Assembly (NCBI RefSeq): GCF_004193775.1 | Contig: NC_041004.1 | Span: forward strand, 4,044,718-4,108,717 | Direction of reading: 5' to 3' | Length of the DNA stretch: 64,000 nt | From: Glycine soja | Lineage: Eukaryota > Streptophyta > Magnoliopsida > Fabales > Fabaceae | Part shown: positions 45,287-57,544 of the stretch, in pieces | How positions within the stretch are numbered: the first letter of the stretch is position 1 | How the letters are laid out: every line of letters begins with the position of its first letter | The notes under the pieces: generated by a model | Database searches by the model: none | Told to the model about the DNA's origin: nothing | The model's input: the letters and a program-made list of their open reading frames with translations, nothing else | Translations under genes and position numbers: made by a program

Positions 45287-45678
45287 TGTTGGGTATGTTA
45301 GAACAAATCTCTTTTAACCTGTGATATTACAAACTACAAAGAAACACAGGTTATTAACAAAATGCGGAAATTACAGATCAAAACATACCTCCAGCCATTG
45401 CTATGAAGAGTTTCTTGTTTTGGTTCTTCCAAGCTCTCTCTCTTCCACTCTCTAGATGGTGTATAAGACTGAATTCGAAGGGATGAGCTCAGGGACCAAA
45501 TTCATGTGCTTATATAGGCATTCTACCATCAAGAATGCATTTACCAGCCATTACCACTCATTATTGGCTGTTACAATTCATTATTGGCCATTATCATCCA
45601 TTAACAGCCATTCAATTTGGCTTTCAAAACTGATGAGCGTTACAAAATTTCAAAATGTTATGACCATGAATTATTACA
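45287..45678 (-). repeat. 3' LTR of copia element
   Basis: On the minus strand it starts TGTAATAATTC directly after the purine tract CAAGTGGGAGAA (45690-45679) and ends ...TAACATACCCAACA. The exact end could also be at 45296. TATATAAG at 45516-45509 is the likely promoter box. A 64 bp part recurs in the 5' remnant. Confidence 0.7.
45509..45516 (-). promoter_or_regulatory. TATA box of the copia LTR
   Basis: TATATAAG on the minus strand, in the part of the LTR also kept in the 5' remnant. Confidence 0.4.
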
Positions 45679-45947
45679 TTCTCCCACTTGGTCCAAACAT
45701 TTTGACTTAATGCTCAATCTTCTTAAGAAATGAATATATGAATCATAGTGATAGTTCCTCTTATAACGAGTAATATCATCTATGTATTACAATATACTCA
45801 ATTTCTCAAGCAGTATACTTAAAGTGGTAATAAAACTTCATGAATAAACCCAATGTTTATTCTTGGTCCAAAACATAATTTTTCTCAAATAAATCAATGT
45901 GCAATATCATAATATAAAAGTTTCAATTTTTACATATATGTATACAA

Positions 45948-48900
45948 TCATAAATTGGAACCAAGTCTCATTCTTTCTACATGATCCTTAAATTTAAACG
46001 GTGGCATGCCTTTAGTTAAAGGATCAGCGATCATCAACTCAGTGCTTATATGCTCAATGACCACTTTCTTGTCTTTTACTCTTTCTCTAATGGCTAAGTA
46101 CTTAATGTCGATGTGCTTACTTTGACTTCCACTTTTGTTATTCTTAGCCATAAAGACAGCAGCTGAGTTATCGCAAAAAATTCTTAAAGGCCTTGAAATA
46201 GTATCAATTATCTTCAGCCCAGAAATGAAACTTTTAAGCCATACACCATGTGATGTAGCCTCAAAACAAGAGACAAACTCAGCTTCCATGGTAGAAGTAG
46301 CAGTCAAAGACTGCTTAACACTCCTCCATGAAATAGCTCCACCAGCCATCATGAAAATGTACCCAGATGTTGATCTACGAGAGTCAACACAACCAGCAAA
46401 GTCTGAGTCTGAATAACCAATCACATCTAGATTGTCTGTCTGTCTATACATAAGCATGTAATCTTTGGTCCCTTGAAGGTACCTCAACACTTTCTTAGCA
46501 GCTCTCCAGTGGTCAATACCTGGATTACTCTGATATCTTCCTAACATTCCAACTGCAAAAGCAATGTCAGGCCTTGTGCATACTTGAGCATACATGAGGC
46601 TTCCAACAACTGAAGCATAAGAAATGTTTTTCATTTGTTCCCTCTCAAAGTCATTCTTTGGACATTGGTTCAAATTAAACCTATCACCCTTCACAATGGG
46701 AGCAACACTTGGTGAACAATCTTTCATCCGAAATCTCTCTAGAATTTTGTTAATATAGGTTTCCTGTGATAGACCTAAAATACCTCGAGATCTATCTCTA
46801 TGAATCTTAATGCCGATGACATAAGATGCATCACCCATATCCTTCATGTCAAAATTCTTAGAGAGAAATTGTTTGACCTCATGTAGCAAACCCCGATCAT
46901 TGGCTGCAAGTAAAATATCATCTACATATAAAACAAGAAAGCATATTTTACTCCCACTAACCTTGTGGTATATGCATTGATCCATGGGGTTTTCATCAAA
47001 ACCAAATGAAGAAATTATCCCATGAAACTTAAGGTACCACTGACGGGAAGCTTGTTTTAAACCATATATAGATTTATTAAGCTTGCAAACCAAATGCTCA
47101 CCACTATTAGAGGAGAAACCTTCAGGTTGTTTCATATAAACCTCCTCCTCTAAATCACCATTAAGAAAAGCTGTTTTCACATCCATTTGTCGCAACTCAA
47201 GGTCAAAATGAGCAACTAATGCCAAGATTATACGAAGAGAATCTTTCTTAGATACTGGAGAAAAAGTCTCTTTGTAATCTATTCCTTCCTTTTGAGTAAA
47301 TCCCTTAGCAACAAGTCTTGCCTTGTATCTCTCAATGTTGCCTAATGAATCCTTTTTGGTCTTAAAGACCCATTTACATCCAATGGCCTTCGCCCCATTA
47401 GGCAACTCTACAAGGTTCCAAACTTTGTTACTCTACATGGAACTCATCTCATCCTTCATGGCATCATACCATAAATTTGACTCTTTACAACTCATGGCTT
47501 GATCAAAACTTTCAGGATCATTTTCAGCTCCAATATTATAGTCAGATTCTTGCAAATATACAATATAATCACTAGGAATAGCTGATTTTCTTACTCTAGT
47601 AGACCTCCTTAATGTTGCATCAACATTTTCTTGGGGATCATGTTGTTCAACTGGTTGTTCATCATTTTCATGAATTTGATGATCAACTTGATCTACTGGA
47701 TTATCAACAACAGTTTGTGGAATGCCAATCATGTGTTGTTCATCATCCCTTTGAACTTGAGGGGTATGAATTACAACCAATCTTTCATTTGACGTGGAAG
47801 GTTGAGATTCTATATAATCAATTTCAGAACCTAAGTCCCTCAATTGATCACTCCCACTGATCAAATCATTTTCAATAAATTTGGCATTTCTTGATTCCAC
47901 AATCCTAGTAATATGATGTGGACAATAAAACCTATAACCTTTAGACCTTTCGGCATATCCAATGAAATACCCACTAATGGTCCTCGGGTCAAGTTTCTTC
48001 TCTTGTGGGTTATATATTCTCACCTCAGACGGACAACCCCAAACGCGCATATGTTTCAAACTCGGTTTCCAACCTTTAAATAACTCAAAAGGTGTCTTTG
48101 GGACAGCCTTGGTTGGAACACGATTTAATATATACACTGACGTCTTTAGTGCTTCAGCCCACAAGGATTTAGGAAGATTGGAGTTGCTAAGCATACTCCG
48201 CACCATGTCCAATAATGTTCGGTTCCTTCTTTCTGCCACACCATTCTGATTCGGAGAACCAGGCATAGTGTATTGGGCAACAATCCCATGTTCTTGAAGG
48301 AACTTTGCAAAGGGACCAGGTGCTTGTCCATTCTCAGTATACCTGTCATAGAATTCTCCACCTCTATCTGATCTCACTATTTTTATTTGCTTGCCACATT
48401 GGTTCTCAACTTCAGCCTTAAAGACTTTGAAGGCATCCAATGCTTCGTATTTGTTATGAAGCAAATAAACATTCATATATCGTGAATAATCATCTATAAA
48501 GGTGATAAAATATTTCTGACCATGTGCATCCATATCTGGACGACAAATATCAGTATGAATTATTTCTAATATGCTTGAACTCCTATTAGCACCTTTCTTA
48601 GACATGTTGGTCTGCTTACCCTTAATGCAGTCCACACAAGTCTTAAAGTCAGCAAAATCTAGAGTATTGAGTACCCCATCTTTCACTAACCTTTTAATCC
48701 TCTCAATGGAGATATGTCCTAATCTCCGGTGCCATAACATAGAGGAATTCTCATTAATATTACACCTTTTAATACCAGTTTGAACATGCATAGAACTATA
48801 AGTGGCATTATTTTGTAAACCAAGAAGATAAAGACCATCAGACAATATACCATTCCCAACACATTCAGAATTATAAAATAACTCAAATGATGTGTCTTTG

Positions 48901-50030
48901 AAATTAAAGGAATATCCAAACGGTACAAGCCTTGAAATAGAAATCAAGTTTCGGGAAAAACTTGGTACATAAAAAGTCCTTTCTAATTTTAAAATAAAGC
49001 CACTACTTAAAGTCAAAATGCAAGTTCCAATGGCCTCCACATGTGAGCCTAGCTTATTGCCTGATAAAATGCTTTGCTCACTTCCCACTGGTTTCCTTAG
49101 GTTTTGCATACCCTGTAAAGAATTTGCAATATGAATAGTAGATCCAGAATCAATCCACCAGGTGTTAATATTAACACTAACCATATTAGATTCATAACAT
49201 ACTAATGAGATTGGTTTACCTTTCTTCTCAAGCCATTTCTGGAACCCGGGGCAATTCTTTTTCATGTGTCCCTTCTTCTTGCAAAAGAAACACTTTGCCA
49301 CCTTCTTAATATCAGCTTGAGGTGGTATTTTACCATTCCCCTTCTGATAAGCTTGAGACTTAATTGCTTTGTTCTTCCCATAAGCAATAGTCAGCAGTGC
49401 ACTCTCACCCATCTCCATTACAAGCCTTTCTTCTTCCTGAACACACATGATCATTAATTCATTAATAGACCATTTATCTTTATGTGTGTTGTAGGAAATC
49501 TTAAATGGCCCATATTCATGCGGAAGGGTGTTCAAAATGAAATGCACTAGGAAGGACTCAGACATATCAACCTCTAGTTTCTTAAGTTGAGCTGAAATAT
49601 CTCGCATTTTCATGATGTACTCACGCACACCTTTCACACTGGTGAGCCGAAGAGAAGAAAACTTCATGATCAAGGTGCTTGCTAAAGTCTTATCTGAAGT
49701 GATGAACTGGTCATCAATGGCCTTAAGCAAGTCTCGGACCTTTTCATGCTGGTCAACAGAACCACGTATCCCAGCCGAGATTTTAGTCTTAATGAACATC
49801 ACGCTGAGCCGGTTGGATCGCTCCCACCGCTCATATAGCGCAACGTCAGCTGGGCTACTTTCATTTGTGATTGCAGGTAGTTCGTCTTTCCTTATAGCAT
49901 AATCTATGTCCATCCACCCCAATTGTAAAAGAATTCTCTCCTTCCATATCTTATAGTTATCTCCTTTGAGTTCGGGAACATCACATTGAATATCAGAAAA
50001 ATTAATAGTTTGAGAAGCTGCAAAATTCAA
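45948..50030 (-). pseudogene. Ty1/copia gag-pol, complete but for one nonsense codon
   Basis: From ATG 50030 one frame of about 1360 codons runs to 45948, interrupted only by a TAG at 47433-47435 just before reverse transcriptase. Domains in order: gag (NYKIWKERILLQLGWMDIDY), zinc knuckle CFFCKKKGHMKKNC, protease WWIDSGSTIHI, GAG-pre-integrase LWHRRLGHISIERI, integrase (HTDICRPD, RSDRGGEF, NQNGVAERRNR), reverse transcriptase (KWVFKTKKDSLGNIERYKAR, LYVDDILLAAND) and RNase H (YSDSDFAG, STMEAEFV, FCDNSAAV, QSKHIDIKY). In integrase the usual Gly after HTDIC is Arg. The rest looks preserved, so the element is moderately young. Confidence 0.92.
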
Positions 50031-50840
50031 AGGTTTATGTCAAAATTTGAGGCATACTAATCTTAATTGTATCTTTTACCAATGTAAACATACCATAAAA
50101 TTGAATCTTGTGACATAAAAATTGTCTGTGGACTAAATTTTTAATTCAATTAGAAACAATTAAACCTTATGATAGAATAATCAAATTACTTGCTCAATAT
50201 TCATGCTTTACGGGTACAATATGAAAATAATTTAATTTCTATCGTAAATTTTTACTTTATGATAAAATCGACAAATTATACATACATCATGATGCCTGTG
50301 GGTAAATCATGAAAAATAATACGTCATTTTATCCCAATTAATTATACAGATATAATAAAAATTCTTGTGAGATAAAATTCATTATATAAGTATAATTAAT
50401 TACAATATTATGTCTAATTCCTTATATGATCTTTAACCAACTTAATATATAATTTTAATCAAATATAGATGTTGTGGCTAATCCATAATTAATCAAAATC
50501 ATAAAGATCACTTAGACATAAAAATTTATTATATGAGAATAAATAGTATTTTACATTTCAAAATCAAGATACAATATAATTATGAATAAGATTCTCATAT
50601 AATTTTATAATTGAAATATAATATTATGCATTTTATTTCATATATATATGCATAGAATAAAATGTTCTAGAATATATTCATGCATAAATTAAATCAAAAT
50701 TCCAAAAACTGTAAAGCAGAATGTGTATATAATGTATTAAAAACGACTACATATCAAAAAAGCTTTACTGGTTTAGTGGTCTGTACATACTTTAGTATTC
50801 TCGGAGTCAAGGGTTTGACACCCAGCTAGCACAAAACGTA
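50031..50840 (-). other. Copia leader and flanking AT-rich DNA
   Basis: Noncoding leader between the 5' LTR remnant and gag. A tRNA-like stretch lies at its right end (50764-50832). Confidence 0.5.
50764..50832 (+). other. tRNA-like / SINE-head-like sequence
   Basis: TGGTTTAGTGG fits an RNA polymerase III A box, and GGTTTGACACC fits a B box 38 bases later, followed by CAGCTAGCAC. The order and similarity recall tRNA-Gly or a tRNA-derived SINE head. I cannot fold a full cloverleaf, so I do not call a functional tRNA. Confidence 0.3.
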
Positions 50841-50924
50841 GCTCAGGGATCAAATTCATGTGCTTATATAGGCATTCTACCATCAAGAATGCATTTACCA
50901 GCCCCATTATCATCCATTAACAGC
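50841..50924 (-). repeat. Remnant of the 5' LTR of the copia element
   Basis: 64 bp (GCTCAGGGATCAAATTCATG onward) match 45488-45551 with one change. After a deletion, a further 20 bp match 45592-45611. Confidence 0.8.
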
Positions 50925-52379
50925 CCAATTATTAGCATATAATGCAATCTTAAAATCGATAATTCTTCGAACTTCATTTCTATCTTAATTGTTGACTTCA
51001 CTCACACCTTGTTTTTTTATTGAAATTGATCGGTGCCTACTTGTAGTAATTGGATATAACTTGTAGTATTATTTATCTATCTTCTTCTATTTTATACATA
51101 TACTAGTATTATAAAAAAAAGTATAACTATTTATTTTTGTTTGAAATACCATTGTAAAATAATTCAATTATTTTATCCTTTCATATTTTAAAATTACAAC
51201 AATATTTAAATTTTTAAGTATATTACTAAATATAATATAATATATTTAATCATTTTAAGATCATTAGAAACTCTTAATGTAAAACTAATTCAAATATTTC
51301 ATAAAAATTATTATTCTTCAAAAAGTATTTATCATCACCAGTATTCTTTCATATGATAAGTTATCGCCCGATTATGCAAAGGACTAAAAATATACATAAA
51401 TTAGATAATTTAGTAGTTAGTATGTTTTTGTCTTACAAGCAAAATATAATATTAAACATCTATAACAATTTATCTTAGAAAAGTGTTACTTTTCTTCTGA
51501 AAATAATTATCGTCATACATTATTTTATATAGATAAAAAAAATAAATTTTTTTTTATAAAATTAACTTTATATTATCATTAATTAATTTTTAAATTTTAT
51601 AGTTCATCATTCATATATAAGAAATATAAGTAAAAAACATAATTAATTTTACATTAAAAAATAAAAATAACAATTATTTTAGAATTATTATTTTTTACAC
51701 GACAATTATAATCGAGCAGATGATATAATAATAATTAATTAGTTTTAAGCAATATTTAATTTCATTTTTTTGCATTTAATTTTATTTATTTATTTTTAAA
51801 ATTATCCAAAATATTATTTATAAACTTCAAATATTATAAAATCAATTTTTATTTACAAATTAAAGTATAATAATTGAATCATTTTATCTTTCATATTTTA
51901 AAATTACCATAACATTTAAATTTAATATAATTTATGTGTTTATATTTTTATACAAAAAATTCTCATAATTTTATAAATACGCGCGTGAATTTATTATTAA
52001 ATATATGTTTCGTGCATAACAAGAGAGTTGAATAAGTATTGAGTGTCATTGTTATTCTTTCAAAAATTAGAGTTCAACTCCCATCTTGACATCTTTCCAC
52101 CACCTCACTTAGTCGCAGCACCTGGCAATATTTAATTTATAAGTAATGTTTTCAGTATTCTAATTAATAAGAATTTTAGCTTATATAAATATTGGATTTA
52201 ATAAATAACATATAAATTTAAACATTTTAACCAAATAATTTAATTGAAATCATATACAAATGATTCAAATCAACTCATTGAATTATAATTGAATTAAGTC
52301 ATAGGTATGATGAAACTCGATCAATCCAAACTTACCTGCATACACCTCTATGTTGGCTGGCTGAATTTTTAAAACAAAA
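50925..52379. other. AT-rich intergenic region
   Basis: No gene seen. A diverged direct repeat of about 55 bp (TTTCATATTTTAAAATTAC core) occurs near 51160 and 51880. Confidence 0.45.
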
Positions 52380-53245
52380 TTTTCTTGTATTTTAAAAGTG
52401 GATTTGTGCAATTCGTGCAAGGAAGGTTTTGTGTTAAATAATTGACCAAAAAGAATTGTGGCGAATTATCTTTTGTCAAATCTGCCCAAGGTGTGATCGA
52501 TTTTGTCAAAACCCATTTTATATTTGTAACTAATATTTTATTTTAAAATTTATTGTTACGGTTCGTACGTATACAGGTTAGTGACTATATATAGTTTACA
52601 GTTCGTGTGCTTCATACCAATATATCATTTTCGTAAATAAATTGCACGAATCCTTTGCATCACTCATATATACAAGTGCTGCAACTTGTTATCACCTACT
52701 TGACTAGTCACATATATTTAATTTTAACACCAATTTGAGGAAAAATAAATTGTAAAAATTCTTTTTTGTCAAATCTGCACGAGGTGTGATTATGTCAAAA
52801 CCTATTTGGTATTTTTAATTAATATTAGTTTTTAAGAAATTTTTAAGTCAGGTATACCGTTTAGAATCTATAGTTTACGGTTTGTGTATGGAAAATGCTG
52901 TGTTAGGAAATTAAGTGGATTTTGTAAAAGTCGCACGAAGTTTGATGTCTGTAAATCTCTTTTTACATGCTTTTTACATTTTTTAATCGATATATTCATT
53001 TTATAAAATCATAACCGTCCATTCTATGTTTCGTGTAATTCGTGTGGATTTACTTTTCATAACAGATAGCATCATTCTGTTTGTATTTTGTGCAAATAAT
53101 TTTCGTACTAAGTAGCAACATTGATAAATAAAACGAAAAAGAGATTATGATGATGATGATGATTGGTACAAATTGTATTGCATGAATCACAAATTAATTC
53201 CGTCACTAAACTTCATATTTGCGCCAAGTATGATTTTGTCAAAAC
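52380..53245. repeat. Degenerate tandem repeats around a TTTTGTCAAAACC motif
   Basis: TTTTGTCAAATCTGC...GTGTGAT...TTGTCAAAACC(C/T)ATTT recurs near 52475 and 52770, and a shorter version sits near 53215. A related piece (AAAGTCGCACGAAGTTTGAT) is near 52930. Spacing is irregular (about 290-450 bp). No coding. Confidence 0.6.
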
Positions 53246-53261
53246 CCATTTAATATTTATA

Positions 53262-53295
<34 letters not shown>
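53262..53295. repeat. (ATT)n microsatellite
   Basis: About eleven ATT units. Confidence 0.95.
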
Positions 53296-53297
<2 letters not shown>

Positions 53298-53737
53298 GAA
53301 AAACATGTGTTGTCACACTTTATGTTTATATTTCTATTTTGCTAACACATTTTTATTATATTAAATTTAAAATTATATATTACAACAACATTTTTTTTTT
53401 TATTTATGCTCTTGCTAAATCTTTATAGTTATAAGTGAATAAATATGTAAGTATTTACAATCATGTTTAATTAATTATCAACTTAATAATTTAAATGATA
53501 ATGTATTTTACTAAAGAATTTAATACATTATTTTGACACAATAGAATAGAATATAAAATTTAAATCTATTGCTTTATATCATTTGAAAGGATACCAACTC
53601 CTATACCGGAACTTGTTTCTAATGATTATTTTTTAAAATAATAACAAATTAACATATTTAATATATTAAGAATACAATGTATTTGAAATAAATTAATTTT
53701 AATTCTATGGTACCAAAAGTAACTGGATATGAAACAT

Positions 53738-54827
53738 GTTTCAATTGTTAATATTTTGGTACAAGGAAAATTTCCGAGACAGCCAAAACTGTGGTTTTTT
53801 TCCTAAATACACTCTTTCTCTCTCTCCTATTTTATTTTTTTTAATATACATCATTGTCCAATTTAATTCTCAGGTCTATATTACTTTCGACTTTTGTGTC
53901 TTGATTTACACCACTTTATAAATGAATGTGGCCAAATGAACGTAAATACACTCTTTTTTTTTGTTTTTTTTTTAATTTAAAATATTATAAAATATAAATA
54001 TTATATTATATAATTTTTTTAATTGGTTTCAAAATTATTTATTTGTTGAATTAAATTTTATATTTTTTTAAAGAAAAATATACAAATAAATTAGGACAAT
54101 GGTAAAGAAAAACTTAAGATCAAGATATGTTAGAACAATTGTAAAGTGTCATAATGTGTGTAATTGTATCATGCACACTATATTTCAGATCATCATTAGT
54201 TTTGTCATATTTACGTTGTAATTGTATTTTTTAATATGCTTCATTATTTTCGACTATCATCTCAGTTACTACACTTTGAAATTTTATGTCTATTGTATAA
54301 GATAGATGTATCAATTGTTTTTTCACTATGTTTTTTAATTTGTTTTAATACTACTAACTAATTTTCTTATTTTTTAATTAATGAACTAACAAAAAAATAT
54401 CAACAACACATAAATTTAACTACAAAATTACATACAATGTAACTAAAAAATTATACTCTAATTTTATCTAATTTTTAAAATTTTTCTTTATCTGTATATT
54501 TTTCTTTAAAAAAATAAAAAACAAAATTATAAAATTTAATTTAATAAATAAGTAATTTTAAAACTAATTAAAAAATTATATAATATAATATTTATATTTT
54601 ACAATATTTTAAATAAAAAAACAAAAAGAAGAGAAAGAATGTATTCATGTTCATTTGAATTTGTAGTCGGATCTCTTTGGCCACATTGATTTGTAAAGTG
54701 ATATGAATCAAAGCACAAAGTCCAAAGTAGTATAGATTGGGAATTAAATTAAAAAGTGAAGTACATTGAAAAAAAATAAGAAAAAGAATATTTTCACAAA
54801 AAAAAACCCAAAACTGTCAATTGAAAC
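53738..54827. mobile_element. Long-inverted-repeat (foldback/MULE-like) element
   Basis: The two arms, about 53738-54085 and 54480-54827, are reverse complements over more than 300 bp with indels. Landmarks are GTGGCCAA at 53927-53934 against TTGGCCAC at 54678-54685, and CTTTCTC/GAGAAAG tracts. The outermost match is GTTTCAATTG/CAATTGAAAC; the left arm carries about 35 extra bases just inside. The centre has no transposase. No target duplication is obvious, so the class is uncertain. Confidence 0.75.
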
Positions 54828-54837
54828 CTTGAGATAC

Positions 54838-54895
54838 CATAAATATGACCCAACATAATCATATATCATAAATATGACCCAACATAATCATATAT
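54838..54895. repeat. 29 bp unit repeated twice
   Basis: CATAAATATGACCCAACATA plus nine bases occurs twice in perfect tandem, directly beside the long-inverted-repeat element. Confidence 0.95.
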
Positions 54896-56249
54896 CATAT
54901 ATATACTCCTAGGAAAATATCTTTTACATGAAAGAATCTTAAAATATTAAATAAAGGTTTTAAATTTAGTTCATAAATGTTATGCTAAATTGTTTAATAA
55001 ATGTATTGACTGAAAATACAAACATAAAATTATAAATTATGATCCAATAATATATTATATATAAATTTTATTATTTATATTTAATTAAAATAATTATGAA
55101 TCATAATTCATCTTTTAAACATAAATATTTTTTTACTTTGAGACATAGTAACATATTCTACTCCTAGAAGCTTTACCATACATTTCTTACTCCTCATGTT
55201 CCTAAATCTTTCTATGAAATCAGTAGTCAGCAGTCTCATTAATTTGTTGTTTAGTACTTAGTAAGTCAACTACGGTACTAGATTGAAGTAGCCTCCCTTT
55301 TGAGGAAGCTTTTTCAGAAACAGGTTTATTATATATCTTTTTATTGCTATTTAGAATTAAAGTCTATTTTGTCAGTTGTGCATATATAGTCTGTCTCAAG
55401 TAAATAAGCAAGCTTGCATAATTCATCTAGGTATCAATATCCACTCCCAAGGCACCACAAAAGCTTTGATGGAAATTCATTTTGAGGCCCGAGACAAGTT
55501 TAAAGCCTCTCAAAATGCTTTTTATGGTAAGCACCTTAGAAAGGGTTGCTTCTCCTATAAAGAGTGCGTCATGCGTGATTTGCATATTGAAGCAAGTTTA
55601 CTTCCTCTCTCCCACTACCCACTAAGAAATTAGAGAATTTGTTCCTTTCAAGTGCTTGTCTCGTGTTTTTATGAGACAATTCATCATCATAATATAATCT
55701 CAAAATAATATCTATTCCTTATCAGAAAAGGATATATACTACCAAGATACTTACAAGATTAACATTTAAATGTTAAAAATTATCTCATATAAGATAATAT
55801 ATATTAATAATGATTGCCAACAAATAATATAATCTCTGTGCAAGAGGTACATGTGTTACCGTATTACATACATAAAAAAATGGTTTCTCCTAAGTTAACT
55901 TTCAGTCCTAAAAAATGCCACAGTTAACTTCTCTAACATCAATCACATTTGAAGTGTCTCCAAACACCAGCAAGAGAAGAAAGTTCATGGTTTTATGGCC
56001 GTCAAAATACCCCCTGGTTCACACTTTTTGCAACTAAAGGCTATCATATAAAATATTTTCGTTGGCCGAAATCGGTTAGGTTTCTTTTGATCAACATCCA
56101 TTGAAGTTATTTTTTGACCAATGTCGGTTAGGGATTTTTTTGTCAACATTAGTCAATAATGTTTGGGACTGACATCAATTGATGATATTTTTTTACCAAC
56201 ATCTTGTCAGGGTTATTTTTCGGCTAACATCACCTTGGTTTTTTCAGTC

Positions 56250-56430
56250 AACGTGACAGAGCTTCGTTACCAGGAACAACTTGATGCACTTGCGGACTCG
56301 CTTGTCAGGTTTTTCATCATTGACATGCAAGCTCAGATGGAAAGAGACCAGAAGGAGATCTTGCTTAAGGTTAGGAGAGTACTTAGCGCTGTTAATAAAT
56401 TTCCCTTCCACACAGTTGATGCATCTAACC
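56250..56430 (+). pseudogene. RPW8-domain fragment, unit 2
   Basis: It reads TELRYQEQLDALADSLVRFF, IIDMQAQMERDQKEILLKVR and RVLSAVNKFPF, the second half of an RPW8 domain. The first half is missing, and upstream is a short degenerate repeat. No PP2 part follows. Confidence 0.75.
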
Positions 56431-56864
56431 CTGAAGAAAATGCAATTCTAGTATGGAAGCAACAAATACAAGTTTGTCTTTGTCCTGCTATTCTGATCCT
56501 ATCCCTCTCCAGATGTATATATGTTTGTATGTGCAAATATATATGCATCCATGTATATATGTTTGCATATATATATATATATATATATATATGCTTTGTG
56601 CATGTAACCATTTGCATTTAAAGAGTTTGTATCACTATCTTCGAAATATCTTTTTATTAGTTACTTCTCTTTAATTATATTTGTTAAGTTAAAAAATATT
56701 GTTTTAAGATAAATTAGGACTCCTAATTGTAACCGCATCAGCTGTATTTTCCCGTAATTAGCCACAATATATAAAAAGATTTTATGACTCACCATAATGT
56801 AATCGCAATCATAATTTAAAACCATGCTACTTAATATGTATGTAGTTATTTTAAGAAAAAAAAA

Positions 56865-57190
56865 TATGAAATCAAGATCTTGTGGAGTGTCTACCAATCT
56901 CAAGGCTGAACTCCATGCCATCTTTTAAGGTCTCTGTCATGCCTTGAATCTAGGCTTCAATTAGTTTATGAGTCTGATTCTATAGTGGCTCTTAAACTCG
57001 TCCTAGGAAGAAATTAAGTAATTAACGTACAAGTTTTATCCTCACGTATGCTACCCTCATCAACTTATCAGCTCACTGCTGGAGCAAGATTGGAGGATCC
57101 AGCTTCAGCATACTCTTCATGAAGACACGTATGTGCAGGTTGGCTTGCTAAGTTAATTTGGAGCGTGATAATTCATTTCTGGTTTGGCAA
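56865..57190 (+). pseudogene. RNase H-like fragment, unit 2
   Basis: It reads AELHAIF, a stop, GLCHALNLGF, then in another frame QLVYESDSIVALKLVLG. It is the same fragment as at 41100-41435 in the same position after the RPW8 piece. Confidence 0.65.
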
Positions 57191-57544
57191 CATTTCCCAC
57201 CTCAACTATCCGTGTCTCTTTTAGTAAATGTAGTAGGGATTCTAAGATTATGTGCTTAGTTTGCTTTGTTTTTTTTTTTTTTTTTGTGATGTATAACAAA
57301 TTATAGATCAGTTACTAGTTTGGTTTTAGGTTTTGTTCTGGTCTAGATCGGATCATGTTCTGATCTTCTACATCTTTAGCCTCTACGCACTGTATTCTTG
57401 AAGCTAAGGGGTGGTCTTTTGGTCCAGATTTTCTATCACGCATCAAGCCCATAAAAGAGGCTTAGGTTGATTCACTTTCAAAGTTGGGCCTTGCTAGGCG
57501 GGATCAAAGGATCACCTTAAGGGGGATTGACGATAATCTGATTA

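Larger units (their letters stand above)
45287..50924 (-). mobile_element. Ty1/copia element with intact 3' LTR and a remnant 5' LTR
   Basis: In minus orientation the element has a 5' LTR remnant at 50841-50924, a long AT-rich leader, an almost complete gag-pol frame, a purine tract and a 3' LTR. No primer binding site is visible beside the 5' remnant, so that end is deleted or rearranged. Confidence 0.8.
55275..57285. repeat. RPW8-cluster repeat unit 2
   Basis: The part 55278-55400 aligns with 38272-38400 and 57735-57860, and 56820-57260 aligns with 41040-41530. The order flank, RPW8, RNase H-like scrap is the same as in unit 1, so this is a diverged copy without the PP2 part. An 85-codon open frame at 55376-55633 is not recognised. 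Confidence 0.7.

Noticed and set aside
50764..50832. Functional tRNA gene
   Set aside because: A- and B-box-like motifs are present, but I cannot form a complete acceptor stem and cloverleaf, so I list it only as tRNA-like.
55376..55633. 85-codon ORF in RPW8 unit 2
   Set aside because: No recognised domain. Only its first bases align with units 1 and 3, where no such frame exists.
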